Assembly: GCF_000255295.1 (NCBI RefSeq)
Contig: NC_017030.1
Location: forward strand, 7,848,328-7,912,327
DNA length: 64,000 bases
Source of the DNA: Corallococcus coralloides DSM 2259
GTDB taxonomy: Bacteria > Myxococcota > Myxococcia > Myxococcales > Myxococcaceae
Reading direction: 5' to 3'
Shown here: positions 43,100-53,825 of the stretch, piece after piece
How the letters are laid out: every line of letters begins with the position of its first letter
Numbering within the stretch: the stretch's first letter is position 1
Notes under the pieces: model-generated
Database searches by the model: none
What the model was told of the DNA's origin: nothing
The model's input: the letters and a program-made list of their open reading frames with translations, nothing else
Made by a program: the position numbers and the translations under genes

Positions 43100-43783
43100 T
43101 CAGATGGCGTAGTTGGCGGTGAGGGTGAGCTTGAAGTCGACGAACGTCGCCGCGCCGGCGGTGGTGCCCTTGGACTGCACGGCGTTGGTCAGTTCGACGT
43201 TGCCGAAGAAGGGCTTGATTTCGTTCGCGGAGAACTCCTCCACGCTGGCGGTCTCCGTGTTGAAGAGCTCCACGCGGGACGTCTTGCTGGCGGTGCGGCC
43301 CTGATCCACCAGGCGCCCCATGCCCTTGGGCGTCCACACCATGCTGCCCAGGCCGCGCATCAGCTCCGCGACCTCGTCATGGCTGACGGCCGAGCCGTCG
43401 ATGGTGACCTTGTTGGACGCCTCGACGAAGTTCTTGAGCCAGACCTTCTTCGGGATGGCCGAGGACAGCGCGTCCAGCATGCGCACCGGCCCGTTGCGGC
43501 CCTTGCGCAGCGTGTCCAGCACCGCGAGCTTCTTCTCCACTTCCGTCTTGCGGGCGTTGATGTTGGTCACCTCGCCGATGACCTTCTCCAGCTCCGCGAT
43601 CTTCGCCTTCGTCTGGGCGATGCCCTGGTTGGCCCGCTGCAGCTCGTCGTCGCGGTTCGAGTACCAGGCGTAGTTGCCGATCACCGCGGCGATCAGGACC
43701 GCGGCGTAGAGGGCCAGGATCTGCCGGCCCATCTCCCGCTTCTTCACCGCCCGGACGGGCAGCAGGTTGATTCGGATCATCAT
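43100..43783 (-). CDS. pilN: Type IV pilus alignment protein PilN
   Basis: A 227-residue bitopic protein. The cytoplasmic start MIRINLLPVR is the PilN motif that inserts into the PilM groove; a membrane helix follows (about 26-42), then a coiled coil and a ferredoxin-like periplasmic domain. Two ATGs in a row (43783, 43780) precede it. pilM is 31 bases upstream. Confidence 0.95.
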   Translation of the reverse strand: MMIRINLLPVRAVKKREMGRQILALYAAVLIAAVIGNYAWYSNRDDELQRANQGIAQTKAKIAELEKVIGEVTNINARKTEVEKKLAVLDTLRKGRNGPVRMLDALSSAIPKKVWLKNFVEASNKVTIDGSAVSHDEVAELMRGLGSMVWTPKGMGRLVDQGRTASKTSRVELFNTETASVEEFSANEIKPFFGNVELTNAVQSKGTTAGAATFVDFKLTLTANYAI

Positions 43784-43813
43784 GTGCGTGATTTCCTCGT
43801 GGCCAGAGCGGGA

Positions 43814-44896
43814 TCAGCCCAGCTTGTCGCCCGGGCGCCGGAGCGCCAGTCCCACTGCCACCGCGGCCATGGGCGCCACGTCCATGATGAACGCGGGGTC
43901 GAACTTGCGGTTGTCCACTTCAATCTTCCGGAACGGGTTGAGGATCTCCACCGGCACGCCGGTTCGCGCCTCGATGGTCTTGAACAGGGCGGGGATCTTC
44001 GCGGTGCCGCCGGACAGGTAGACCTTGGTGAAGTTCGAGTCCGCGGCGGTGCCCGCGTAGAAGTCCAGCGAGCGCTGGATTTCGCCGGCCACCTGCTCCG
44101 CGACGCTGGAGAGCACCCGCTCCACGTCCTGCGGCACGACGGCGTCCGCGTCCGCGCGGTTGCCGCCGATCTTCAGCGCCTCCGCCTCCTCGTAGGAGAC
44201 GTTGAGCTGCTTCTGGATCTCCTCGGTGAACTGGTTGCCACCGATGGTCACGTCACGGGTGAAGACGGTGACGCCGTTGGCGATGATGTTGATGTTCACC
44301 ACGGAGGCGCCGGCGTTGATGAGGACGACGGTCTCCTTGTCCGGCAGCTCGTAGTTCGTGGAGAACATGTTCTGGACGGCGAACGCGTCCACGTCCACCA
44401 CCACCGGAGCGAGGCCCGCCTCGGAGACCACGGTGGTGTAGTCGTTGATCATGTCCTTCTTGGCGGCGACGAGCAGCACGTCCATCTGGCCGGTGGCGTC
44501 GTTGCCGCCGCCGTCCAGGATCTGCGTGTCGATGTTCACGTCCTTCACGTCGAAGGGGATGTACTGCTCCGCCTCCCACTGGATGCTCTCCTCGAGCTCT
44601 TCCTGGCTCATGCGGGGCATCTGGATCTTCTTGATGATGACCGAGTGGCCGGACACGCCGATGGCGACGTCCTTGCCCTTGACCTTCAGCTCGGACATCA
44701 GCTCCTGCACGGCCTGCACGATGGCCGTGGAGTTCATCAACGCGCCGTCCACGATGGCCTCGGGAGGCAGCGGCTTCATTCCGAAGCTCTGGAGCGCGTA
44801 GCCGACTTCACCGCGCTTGCGCTGCTCCTTGAGCATGATCATCTTGATCGACGTCGACCCGATATCCAGCCCGAGTGCCAGTTTGCCCTTCGCCAT
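43814..44896 (-). CDS. pilM: Type IV pilus actin-like protein PilM
   Basis: A 360-residue cytoplasmic protein with the actin/FtsA fold: LGLDIGSTSIKMIML (phosphate-1), VVVDVDAFAVQN, VLINAGASVVNI (phosphate-2) and KVYLSGGTAKIP (adenosine motif). It binds PilN and connects the motor platform to the cytoplasmic ATPases. Start ATG 44896 with GGAG 6 bases before it. It begins the pilM-N-O-P-Q operon, just after a terminator for pilR2. Confidence 0.96.
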   Translation of the reverse strand: MAKGKLALGLDIGSTSIKMIMLKEQRKRGEVGYALQSFGMKPLPPEAIVDGALMNSTAIVQAVQELMSELKVKGKDVAIGVSGHSVIIKKIQMPRMSQEELEESIQWEAEQYIPFDVKDVNIDTQILDGGGNDATGQMDVLLVAAKKDMINDYTTVVSEAGLAPVVVDVDAFAVQNMFSTNYELPDKETVVLINAGASVVNINIIANGVTVFTRDVTIGGNQFTEEIQKQLNVSYEEAEALKIGGNRADADAVVPQDVERVLSSVAEQVAGEIQRSLDFYAGTAADSNFTKVYLSGGTAKIPALFKTIEARTGVPVEILNPFRKIEVDNRKFDPAFIMDVAPMAAVAVGLALRRPGDKLG

Positions 44897-44950
44897 GCGT
44901 AACTCCATCGGAGAGGGCGCCAGCGTAGCACCGGCTTGATACCCCTCCTA

Positions 44951-44993
44951 AAAAGTGCTTGGCGCCCGGCCGCCCTGCGGACGGGGGAGCGCC
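44951..44993 (-). terminator. Terminator of pilR2
   Basis: On the minus strand, a GC-rich hairpin with outer stem GGCGC/GCGCC (44993-44989 and 44965-44961) and inner CCGC/GCGG is followed by AAGCAC and a TTTTT run (44955-44951). This is the clearest classical intrinsic terminator on this strand; it separates pilR2 from pilM, so pilM likely has its own promoter in the last 55 bases. Confidence 0.6.
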
Positions 44994-45124
44994 GTGAAAA
45001 GCCAGCCACGACCGCGCCCCCTGGCCCACCATCGCGGAGGCCCGATTTTCCGGCCCCGGCGGCGTTCCGTCAAATCGCGCCGGAGGATTCCTCGAGGGTT
45101 GCCCGCCGGGCGTCTCCCCTGCCC

Positions 45125-46537
<1,413 letters not shown>

Positions 46538-46572
46538 GGGGGATGCCCATCATATGCCGTCCGGCCCCGCCG

Positions 46573-47691
46573 TCAGGCCGCTGGCAGCGATAGCCGGAAG
46601 CACGCGCCGCCGCCCGCCCCGTCGCGCGCGTCCAGCCGGCCGCCCATGCCCTGGGCCAGATTCAGGGACACCGCGAGTCCCAGGCCCGTGCCCTGCCGGC
46701 CCTTGGTGGTGAAGAACGGCTCGAAGAGGTGCGCTCGCACCTCCGGCGACAGGCCCGGGCCGCTGTCCTCCACCTCCACCAGGACGAGCGCTTCCTCGCG
46801 CCGGGTGGAGATGCGCACGCGGCCCTCGCCCCCCATGGCCTGGGCGGCGTTGAGCAGCAGGTTGATGAGGATCTGCGACAGCGGGCCCGGATCCGCGCGG
46901 GCCAGCAGGCCGGGCGCCACGTCCAGGGTGACCTCCACCCGGTCCAGCTCCGGCCCGGCGCGCACCAGCCGCACGCACGTCTCCACCACCTGCCCCACGT
47001 CCACCGGCCCGGGCTGGGTGCTGGCCGGGCGGCCCAGGTCCAAAAGCCCCCGCACGATGCGGTCGATGCGGAGCACTTCATGGTCGATGCGCTCCAGGAA
47101 GTCCTTGAGCTCCGGCCCCTGCGCCCTGGAGCGGGCCAGGGAGAGATAGCCCAGGATGCCCGCCAGCGGATTGCCCACCTCGTGCGCCACGCCCGCGGCC
47201 AGCTTTCCCACCGTGGCCAGGCGCTCGGAGGCGACGAGCTCCGTCTGCGCCCTCGCGAGCCGGGCGTTCGCCTCGCGCAGCGCCTCCAGCTGCGCGCGCG
47301 TGAGGGCCTGTTCCTGACGCAGCGCCTCCGCCATGCGCTGGAGCTCGCGCTGGATGCGCGACAGGAGCGGCCCTCCCTGCCCGGAGAGCGGCACGTCCAG
47401 CTGCAGCCGGCCCAGCTGCTCCACGGACTTCTCCATGGCGCGCAGCGGGCGGCCCACCGCCAGGTCCAGCACGCCGTAGGCCAGCAGCGTCAGCACCAGC
47501 AGATCCAACCCCAGCGCCAGCGGCAGGAAGGCGCGGATCCGCGCGAGGCTCTCCATGTCCAGCGACCCCGGCAGCGCCAGCCGGCGCGCCGTGTCCAGCA
47601 GGCGGATGAGCACCGGCTGCAGCGTCAGCCACGACAGGCCCGTGGACAGCGAGCCCAAGAGGAACGCCACGCTGGCGATGCGCCACTTCAT
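46573..47691 (-). CDS. pilS2: PilS2, sensor histidine kinase
   Basis: A 372-residue kinase with two membrane helices (about 4-25 and 56-76) and a short periplasmic part, a HAMP-like segment, a coiled coil (about 115-155), the H-box LAAGVAHEVGNPLAG and an ATPase domain with LINLLLNAAQAMGG, DSGPGL and GTGLGLAVS. It should phosphorylate PilR2, encoded 35 bases downstream. The signal is unknown. It starts 22 bases after pilD. Confidence 0.85.
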   Translation of the reverse strand: MKWRIASVAFLLGSLSTGLSWLTLQPVLIRLLDTARRLALPGSLDMESLARIRAFLPLALGLDLLVLTLLAYGVLDLAVGRPLRAMEKSVEQLGRLQLDVPLSGQGGPLLSRIQRELQRMAEALRQEQALTRAQLEALREANARLARAQTELVASERLATVGKLAAGVAHEVGNPLAGILGYLSLARSRAQGPELKDFLERIDHEVLRIDRIVRGLLDLGRPASTQPGPVDVGQVVETCVRLVRAGPELDRVEVTLDVAPGLLARADPGPLSQILINLLLNAAQAMGGEGRVRISTRREEALVLVEVEDSGPGLSPEVRAHLFEPFFTTKGRQGTGLGLAVSLNLAQGMGGRLDARDGAGGGACFRLSLPAA

Positions 47692-47713
47692 CCCCGCACC
47701 GGCGCGGGGTGCC

Positions 47714-48739
47714 TCACTGCGTCCCTCCGAGCATCATCGCCACCTCCGGGGACAGCACGCGCGCGAGCAACGGCCCCAGGAGCATCAGCTCCAGCCCCGC
47801 CAGCGCCAGCCACGGGCCAAAGGGGATGTTGGTGACCCCGGGCTCCCACTGATCCTCGCCCGTCTCCTCGTCCAGGGTCACGTCCGGGATGTCCTGCAAG
47901 AGCAGGCACGGAATCACCAGCGCCACCCGCTTCCACCAGGGCAGTCCGGGCTTCGTGAACTCCCACGTCATCGTGGACGCGGGCTCCTCCGGCTCCTCCC
48001 CGGCAGCGGCCTTGGACGGATCCTCCTTCTCCTCGCCGCGAGGGCCTGCCCGGCCCGTGAAGGCGAGCATCGCCACGCCCACGATGGAGCCCTGGAGCGA
48101 CGAGAAGAAGAGGATGCCGAGCAGCGACTGCCAGCCGAGGAACGCGCCCAGCAGCGCGACGAGGAACTTGTCCCCGCCGCCCAGCGCCTCCTTCTTGAAG
48201 ACCTTCCAGCCCACGTACTCCATGAAGCGGAAGGTGAGGAAGCCCACCGACGCGCCCACCACCGCGTTCACCACCGCGTCCTGGCCCAGGGGAATGGCCA
48301 GCACGATGCCCGCCACGATGCCCGGCACGGTGAGCGACAAGGGCAGGATCCAGTGCTCCAGATCAATGAAGGTGAGCGGCACCAGCAGGAACACGAGCAC
48401 CAGCGCGGGCACCAGCGCGTACGTCCAGTCAAAGCGCTTGAGGCACGCGAGGAAGAGGAGCCCCGTGAGCAGCTCCACCAGGACGTAGCGCGGGGAGATG
48501 CGCATGCCGCAGCCGCGGCACTTCCCGCGCAGCCCCAGCCACGACAGGACGGGGATGTTCTCGTACCAGGAGAGCACGTGCCCGCACTTGGGGCAGCGGG
48601 ACCCGGGCCGCACGATGCTCAGCCCTTCGGGCACCCGTGCGATGACGACATTGAGGAACGAGCCGATGCACAGGCCGAGGATGAACAGGAAGAGGATGAA
48701 GAGGGGCTCGGCCCAGCCCGGCGCGTAGGTGAACGTCAC
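47714..48739 (-). CDS. pilD: PilD, prepilin peptidase / N-methyltransferase
   Basis: A 341-residue membrane protease that cleaves and methylates prepilin. The N-terminal methylase-type domain has the two zinc CxxC pairs (RCPKCG, KCRGCG). The catalytic aspartates are in FIDLEHWILP and GGGDKFLVALLG, the latter being the GxGD motif. A large hydrophilic insertion of about 80 residues (GRAGPRGEEKEDPSK to GEDQWEPG) follows before the last helices and is not in typical PilD. The start is GTG 48739. It is divergent from pilA. Confidence 0.93.
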   Translation of the reverse strand: MTFTYAPGWAEPLFILFLFILGLCIGSFLNVVIARVPEGLSIVRPGSRCPKCGHVLSWYENIPVLSWLGLRGKCRGCGMRISPRYVLVELLTGLLFLACLKRFDWTYALVPALVLVFLLVPLTFIDLEHWILPLSLTVPGIVAGIVLAIPLGQDAVVNAVVGASVGFLTFRFMEYVGWKVFKKEALGGGDKFLVALLGAFLGWQSLLGILFFSSLQGSIVGVAMLAFTGRAGPRGEEKEDPSKAAAGEEPEEPASTMTWEFTKPGLPWWKRVALVIPCLLLQDIPDVTLDEETGEDQWEPGVTNIPFGPWLALAGLELMLLGPLLARVLSPEVAMMLGGTQ

Positions 48740-48800
48740 GGAGTCGGAATCCTACCCGCCGCTTCCGAAGCTGGCGACTGCGCGATGGAGGACGAAAACC

Positions 48801-48815
48801 GTCAGCGTCAGTGAC
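48801..48815. promoter_or_regulatory. Candidate PilR binding site
   Basis: GTCA (48801), GTCA (48807) and TGAC (48812) occur within 15 bases; the last two form GTCA-G-TGAC. They lie about 90 bases upstream of the pilA -24 box, a usual distance for an NtrC-type enhancer. No motif database was used, so the factor is inferred from position. Confidence 0.35.
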
Positions 48816-48900
48816 AAAAATTGGCAGGCCCGCGGGTGATCCACCCCCTGCTTGGGCCGCCTGCCCTGGGAATCCCAGCGGTTGGGCGAAGTGTTCGGCC

Positions 48901-48916
48901 TGGCACTCTTCATGCT
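48901..48916 (+). promoter_or_regulatory. Sigma-54 promoter of pilA
   Basis: TGGCACTCTTCATGCT (48901-48916) has the -24 TGGCAC and -12 GC separated by exactly ten bases (GG-N10-GC), the hallmark of sigma-54 promoters. The predicted start is near 48927, giving a leader of about 40 bases with GCGGAG before the ATG. M. xanthus pilA is known to need PilR and sigma-54, and pilR/pilS lie in the cluster. Confidence 0.85.
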
Positions 48917-48968
48917 AAGAGTTCGCACGTCGTTCAACCCCCCTCTGCCCACTGCGGAGTTCCCAATC

Positions 48969-49598
48969 ATGATGAACCGTCTCTTCCGGAAGAAGGGTGG
49001 CTTCACCCTCATCGAGCTGATGATCGTGGTCGCCATCATCGGCATCCTGGCCGCCATCGCCATCCCGAACTTCATCCGCTTCCAGGCGAAGTCGAAGCAG
49101 TCGGAGGCGAAGACGAACCTGAAGGCCATCTTCACGGCCCAGAAGGCGTACTTCGGTGAGAAGGACAAGTACCAGGTGAACTTCACGGTCATCGGCTTCG
49201 ATCCCGAGGCCGGCAACCGCTACAGCTACGGCATGGCCGCGGGCTGCGCCGCCGCCGTCGACGCGACCCCCACGGCTCGTCGCGCTGGCGCCATCGATGG
49301 CTGCATCGGCCAGGACGCGCTGAAGTTCCCCACGGCGCCCCCCACCGCTGACGCCGTCAACGCGGTCGGCGTGATCCCGGACATCCCGACGTGCCCGAAC
49401 TGCTACTTCAACGCCACGGCGATCGGCAACGTGGACAACGATCCCGAAGGTGACACGTGGGGCATCACGTCTGGCACCGAGGCGGGCCAGGCCACCCTCA
49501 ACAACCCCTGCGGCATCGACGAGGACACCCCGAACGGCCTGAACCTGGTCGCGGGCGAGCCCTCCAACGCGTTCAACGACGTGAGCTGCGGCGGTTAA
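48969..49598 (+). CDS. pilA: PilA, major type IV pilin
   Basis: A 209-residue prepilin (208 if the second ATG at 48972 is used). The leader RLFRKKGG is cleaved before the Phe of FTLIELMIVVAIIGILAAIA, the conserved N-terminal helix with Glu5. The globular part contains six cysteines, among them TCPNCYF and NPCGIDE, so disulfides are likely. PilA is the fibre subunit and, in M. xanthus, also carries polysaccharide binding. It is flanked by a sigma-54 promoter and a strong terminator, consistent with high, separate expression. Confidence 0.97.
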   Translation: MMNRLFRKKGGFTLIELMIVVAIIGILAAIAIPNFIRFQAKSKQSEAKTNLKAIFTAQKAYFGEKDKYQVNFTVIGFDPEAGNRYSYGMAAGCAAAVDATPTARRAGAIDGCIGQDALKFPTAPPTADAVNAVGVIPDIPTCPNCYFNATAIGNVDNDPEGDTWGITSGTEAGQATLNNPCGIDEDTPNGLNLVAGEPSNAFNDVSCGG

Positions 49599-49672
49599 TT
49601 CGCTGCTTGCCGTGCAAGCATGCCGGGCCCGCTTCATTTGATTCACCGAAGCGGCTCGACATGACACAATCA

Positions 49673-49703
49673 ACGGGGCGCCCGGGCATTTCGGGCGTCC
49701 CGT
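49673..49703 (+). terminator. Strong terminator between pilA and pilG
   Basis: ACGGGGCGCCCG (49673-49684) pairs over all 12 positions, including one G-T wobble, with CGGGCGTCCCGT (49692-49703); a T-rich stretch follows (TGTCGTTTCG). It begins 75 bases after the pilA stop. It should make most transcripts end after pilA and let little into pilGHI. A smaller GCTTGC/GCAAGC hairpin lies just after the stop codon. Confidence 0.85.
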
Positions 49704-49720
49704 TGTCGTTTCGTGAGGCC

Positions 49721-50626
49721 ATGCGAAAGCTGCCCCTGCTGCGATTCGTTCCGGGACTGCTGCTGGTAGCCCTCCTGTCCGCGCCGCCCATTCCCCCGCG
49801 CAGGAAAGGTGGCGGCCCCCTGCTCCCACGCCCCGACCTGCTCAAGGCGCTGTTCACCGCGCAGAAGGGGCTGGTGACGGACTACTTCTGGATCCTCATG
49901 CTCAACCGCATTGGCAGCGCGGTGCGGCCGGAGGACTACCTCCACGTCTCCGACTACGCGGAGCTGGTGACGAACCTGGATCCGAAGTTCCGGCAGGCGT
50001 ACCTCTACGGAGGCATCACCATCCCCGTCTACACGGGCAAGGGCGGCTACCTCAACACGGCGGAGTCCACGGCCCTGTTGCGCAAGGGCGTGGCGAACGT
50101 CCCGCACGACCAGCCGCTGACCTTCCAGCTCGCGTACAACCTGATGTTCTTCGAGCGGAAGTACAAGGAAGCCGCGGACCTCATCCAGGAGATGTCCCGG
50201 TGGGAGGGGGCCCCGCCCTACTTCGCCGCGCTCGCGACGCGGCTGTACGCACAGTCCGGTGACTTCGACGCGAGCATGTCGTTGACCCTGGCGCTGCGCG
50301 ACAGCGCGGAGGACGAGGAGTCGCGCGCCTTCTACGAGCAGCGCATCCAGGAGATCCAGCAGGAGCGCGTGCTCCGGGGCATCGACGAGGCCATCGCCCG
50401 CTACCGCGCTCGCGAGGGACGCCTGCCCGACACGCTGCCCGCGCTGGTGACCGCGGGCGACCTGCGAATGATTCCCGCGGATCCGCTGGGCGGGGAGTTC
50501 TTCCTGGGCGAGGACGGCCGGGCCTACTCCAACGCCTCCAGGTTCCGGCTGGAGCTCATCCACGACGAGAAGGACGAAAGCGGCGAACGCATCCTGCCCA
50601 AGCCCCGGACGACCCAAGCGCCATGA
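49721..50626 (+). CDS. pilG: PilG, type IV pilus-associated protein
   Basis: A 301-residue protein with an N-terminal membrane helix or signal (residues 4-22) and a TPR-like helical body (KFRQAYLYGG, KYKEAADLIQEM, GDFDASMSLTLAL). In M. xanthus, pilG lies after pilA with the ABC transporter genes pilH and pilI and is needed for pilus assembly; the order here is the same. The sequence has no clear enzyme motif. Start ATG 49721; its ribosome site is weak. It overlaps pilH (ATGA, 50623-50626). Confidence 0.87.
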   Translation: MRKLPLLRFVPGLLLVALLSAPPIPPRRKGGGPLLPRPDLLKALFTAQKGLVTDYFWILMLNRIGSAVRPEDYLHVSDYAELVTNLDPKFRQAYLYGGITIPVYTGKGGYLNTAESTALLRKGVANVPHDQPLTFQLAYNLMFFERKYKEAADLIQEMSRWEGAPPYFAALATRLYAQSGDFDASMSLTLALRDSAEDEESRAFYEQRIQEIQQERVLRGIDEAIARYRAREGRLPDTLPALVTAGDLRMIPADPLGGEFFLGEDGRAYSNASRFRLELIHDEKDESGERILPKPRTTQAP

Positions 50627-51603
50627 CGACACCCCATCCTGACGCCCCTCCCATCCTGGCCCAGGGGCTCGCCAAGACCTACAAGGTCGGCTTCTGGTTC
50701 AACCGCACCGTGCGCGCCCTGCAGTCGCTGGACCTCCAGGTGGGGTCCGGGCAGATCTATGGCCTGCTCGGCCCCAACGGCGCGGGCAAGTCCACCACCA
50801 TCAAGATCCTGATGAACCTGGTGCGCCCCAGCAGCGGGGTCGCGCGCATCTTCGGCCAGCCCGTGGATGCGGCCTCCACCCGGCGGCTGGTGGGCTTCCT
50901 GCCGGAGAACCCCGCCCCGTACGAGTACCTCACGGGCCGGGAGTTCGTGACGCTGGCCGGACAGCTCGCGGGCCTGAGCGGCCAGGAGCTGGACGTGCGC
51001 GTCAAGGAGGTCCTGGGCTCGGTGGAGATGGCGGGCGCGGAGAAGCTGCAGATCCGCCGCTACTCCAAGGGCATGGTGCAGCGCGTGGCGCTGGCCCAGG
51101 CGCTGGTGAGCCGGCCGAAGTTGCTCATCCTGGATGAGCCGACGAGCGGGTTGGATCCGCTGGGCCGCCGCCAGATGCGCGACCTCATCCTGGCGGAGCG
51201 GGAGAAGGGCACCACGGTCCTCTTCTGCAGCCACATCATCCCGGACGTCGAGTCGCTGTGCGACCGGCTGGCGGTGCTGGTGGGCGGACGGCTGGTGCGC
51301 GAAGGCAGCGTCCGGGAGCTGGTGTCCGCGCAGGTGCCCACCGTGGAGGTCGTGGTGGAGGGCATGGCGCCGGACGCGGTGAAGGGGCTGGGCGTTCCCC
51401 TGGAGTCGCTCCAGGCACTCGATGGCCGCGTGCTGCTCCAGGTGTCGGACGTGGACACGCAGCGGCTCTTGAGCGGCGTGCTGGGCGCCGGGGGCCGCGT
51501 GAACCAGGTGCAGCCGGCGCGGTTCTCGCTGGAGCAGCTGTTCATGAACGCGCTCAAGGAGTCCGGACGCGCGTCCACCGTGGGCGGGGAGATCAATACA
51601 TGA
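50623..51603 (+). CDS. pilH: PilH, ABC transporter ATPase
   Basis: A 326-residue ABC ATPase with Walker A GPNGAGKSTTIK, signature YSKGMVQRVALAQAL, Walker B LLILDEPTSGLDPLG and H-loop CSHIIPD. A C-terminal domain of about 90 residues follows, as in ABC-2-type ATPases. It should power PilI. The substrate is unknown. Coupled by overlap to pilG and to pilI (ATGA, 51600-51603). Confidence 0.92.
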   Translation: MTTPHPDAPPILAQGLAKTYKVGFWFNRTVRALQSLDLQVGSGQIYGLLGPNGAGKSTTIKILMNLVRPSSGVARIFGQPVDAASTRRLVGFLPENPAPYEYLTGREFVTLAGQLAGLSGQELDVRVKEVLGSVEMAGAEKLQIRRYSKGMVQRVALAQALVSRPKLLILDEPTSGLDPLGRRQMRDLILAEREKGTTVLFCSHIIPDVESLCDRLAVLVGGRLVREGSVRELVSAQVPTVEVVVEGMAPDAVKGLGVPLESLQALDGRVLLQVSDVDTQRLLSGVLGAGGRVNQVQPARFSLEQLFMNALKESGRASTVGGEINT

Positions 51604-52367
51604 GCGCCTTCAGCGCGATGATGTGGAATGGCTTTCGCGAGGCGCGCCGCAACCGGGTGACGGTGGTGGTGGGCGTGTTCGCCGCGGTGGTGCTGCTGTC
51701 CTCCACGCTGGTGACGGAGGTGACGGTCACCACGTTCGACCGCGTGCTGACGGACTTCGGCCTGGGGATGATGAGCATCATCCTTGTCTTCCTGGCGGTG
51801 TTCCTGTCGAGCAGCCTGCTGAGCCGCGAAATCGAGCGGCGCACCATCTTCCTGGTGGTGAGCAAGCCCGTGTCCCGCACGCAGTTCCTGCTGGCGCGGC
51901 TGGCCGGCACCATGCTGACACTGGGCGCGCTGCTGGTGGCGATGACGCTCGTCTTCCTCAGTCAACTGCTGATGTTCCGCGCGGAGATCACCTCCACGCA
52001 GCTGCTGGCGAGCGCGGGGCTGTGGTTCGAGCTGCTGGTCATCAGCAGCGTGGGCATCCTCTTCTCCAGCTTCGCGGGCCCGGCGGTGTCGGCCATCGCC
52101 ACCACGGGCCTGTACTTCACCGGGCACCTGACGGGCGACCTCTACGCCATCGCCAGCCGCTCGGAGAGCACGTTCATCCAGGTGCTGGGGAAAACCATCT
52201 ATTACGCGCTGCCCAACCTGGAGCGGGTGAACTTCCGTCCGCAGGCCACGTACGCGCTGCCGGTGGACGCCAGCACCTTCCTGTCCGGCGCGGCCTACAG
52301 CGTCGCGTGGGCGGGCGTGCTCATCGCCCTGGCCACCGTCATCTTCGAGCGGCGCGACTTCCGCTGA
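51600..52367 (+). CDS. pilI: PilI, ABC-2-type permease
   Basis: A 255-residue protein with about six predicted helices (about 19-40, 52-72, 95-122, 141-160, 168-180, 228-247) and an intracellular loop SREIERRTIFLVVSKPVSR typical of ABC-2 permeases. It forms the transporter with PilH. It ends 24 bases before the pilR stop, the two genes converging over a hairpin. Confidence 0.9.
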   Translation: MSAFSAMMWNGFREARRNRVTVVVGVFAAVVLLSSTLVTEVTVTTFDRVLTDFGLGMMSIILVFLAVFLSSSLLSREIERRTIFLVVSKPVSRTQFLLARLAGTMLTLGALLVAMTLVFLSQLLMFRAEITSTQLLASAGLWFELLVISSVGILFSSFAGPAVSAIATTGLYFTGHLTGDLYAIASRSESTFIQVLGKTIYYALPNLERVNFRPQATYALPVDASTFLSGAAYSVAWAGVLIALATVIFERRDFR

Positions 52368-52391
52368 CGTGAGGCACGCTGTCCCCGGGCT

Positions 52392-53821
<1,430 letters not shown>

Positions 53822-53825
<4 letters not shown>

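Noticed and set aside
44897-45124. Sigma-54 promoter before pilM
   Set aside because: No GG-N10-GC with flanking consensus on the minus strand was found.
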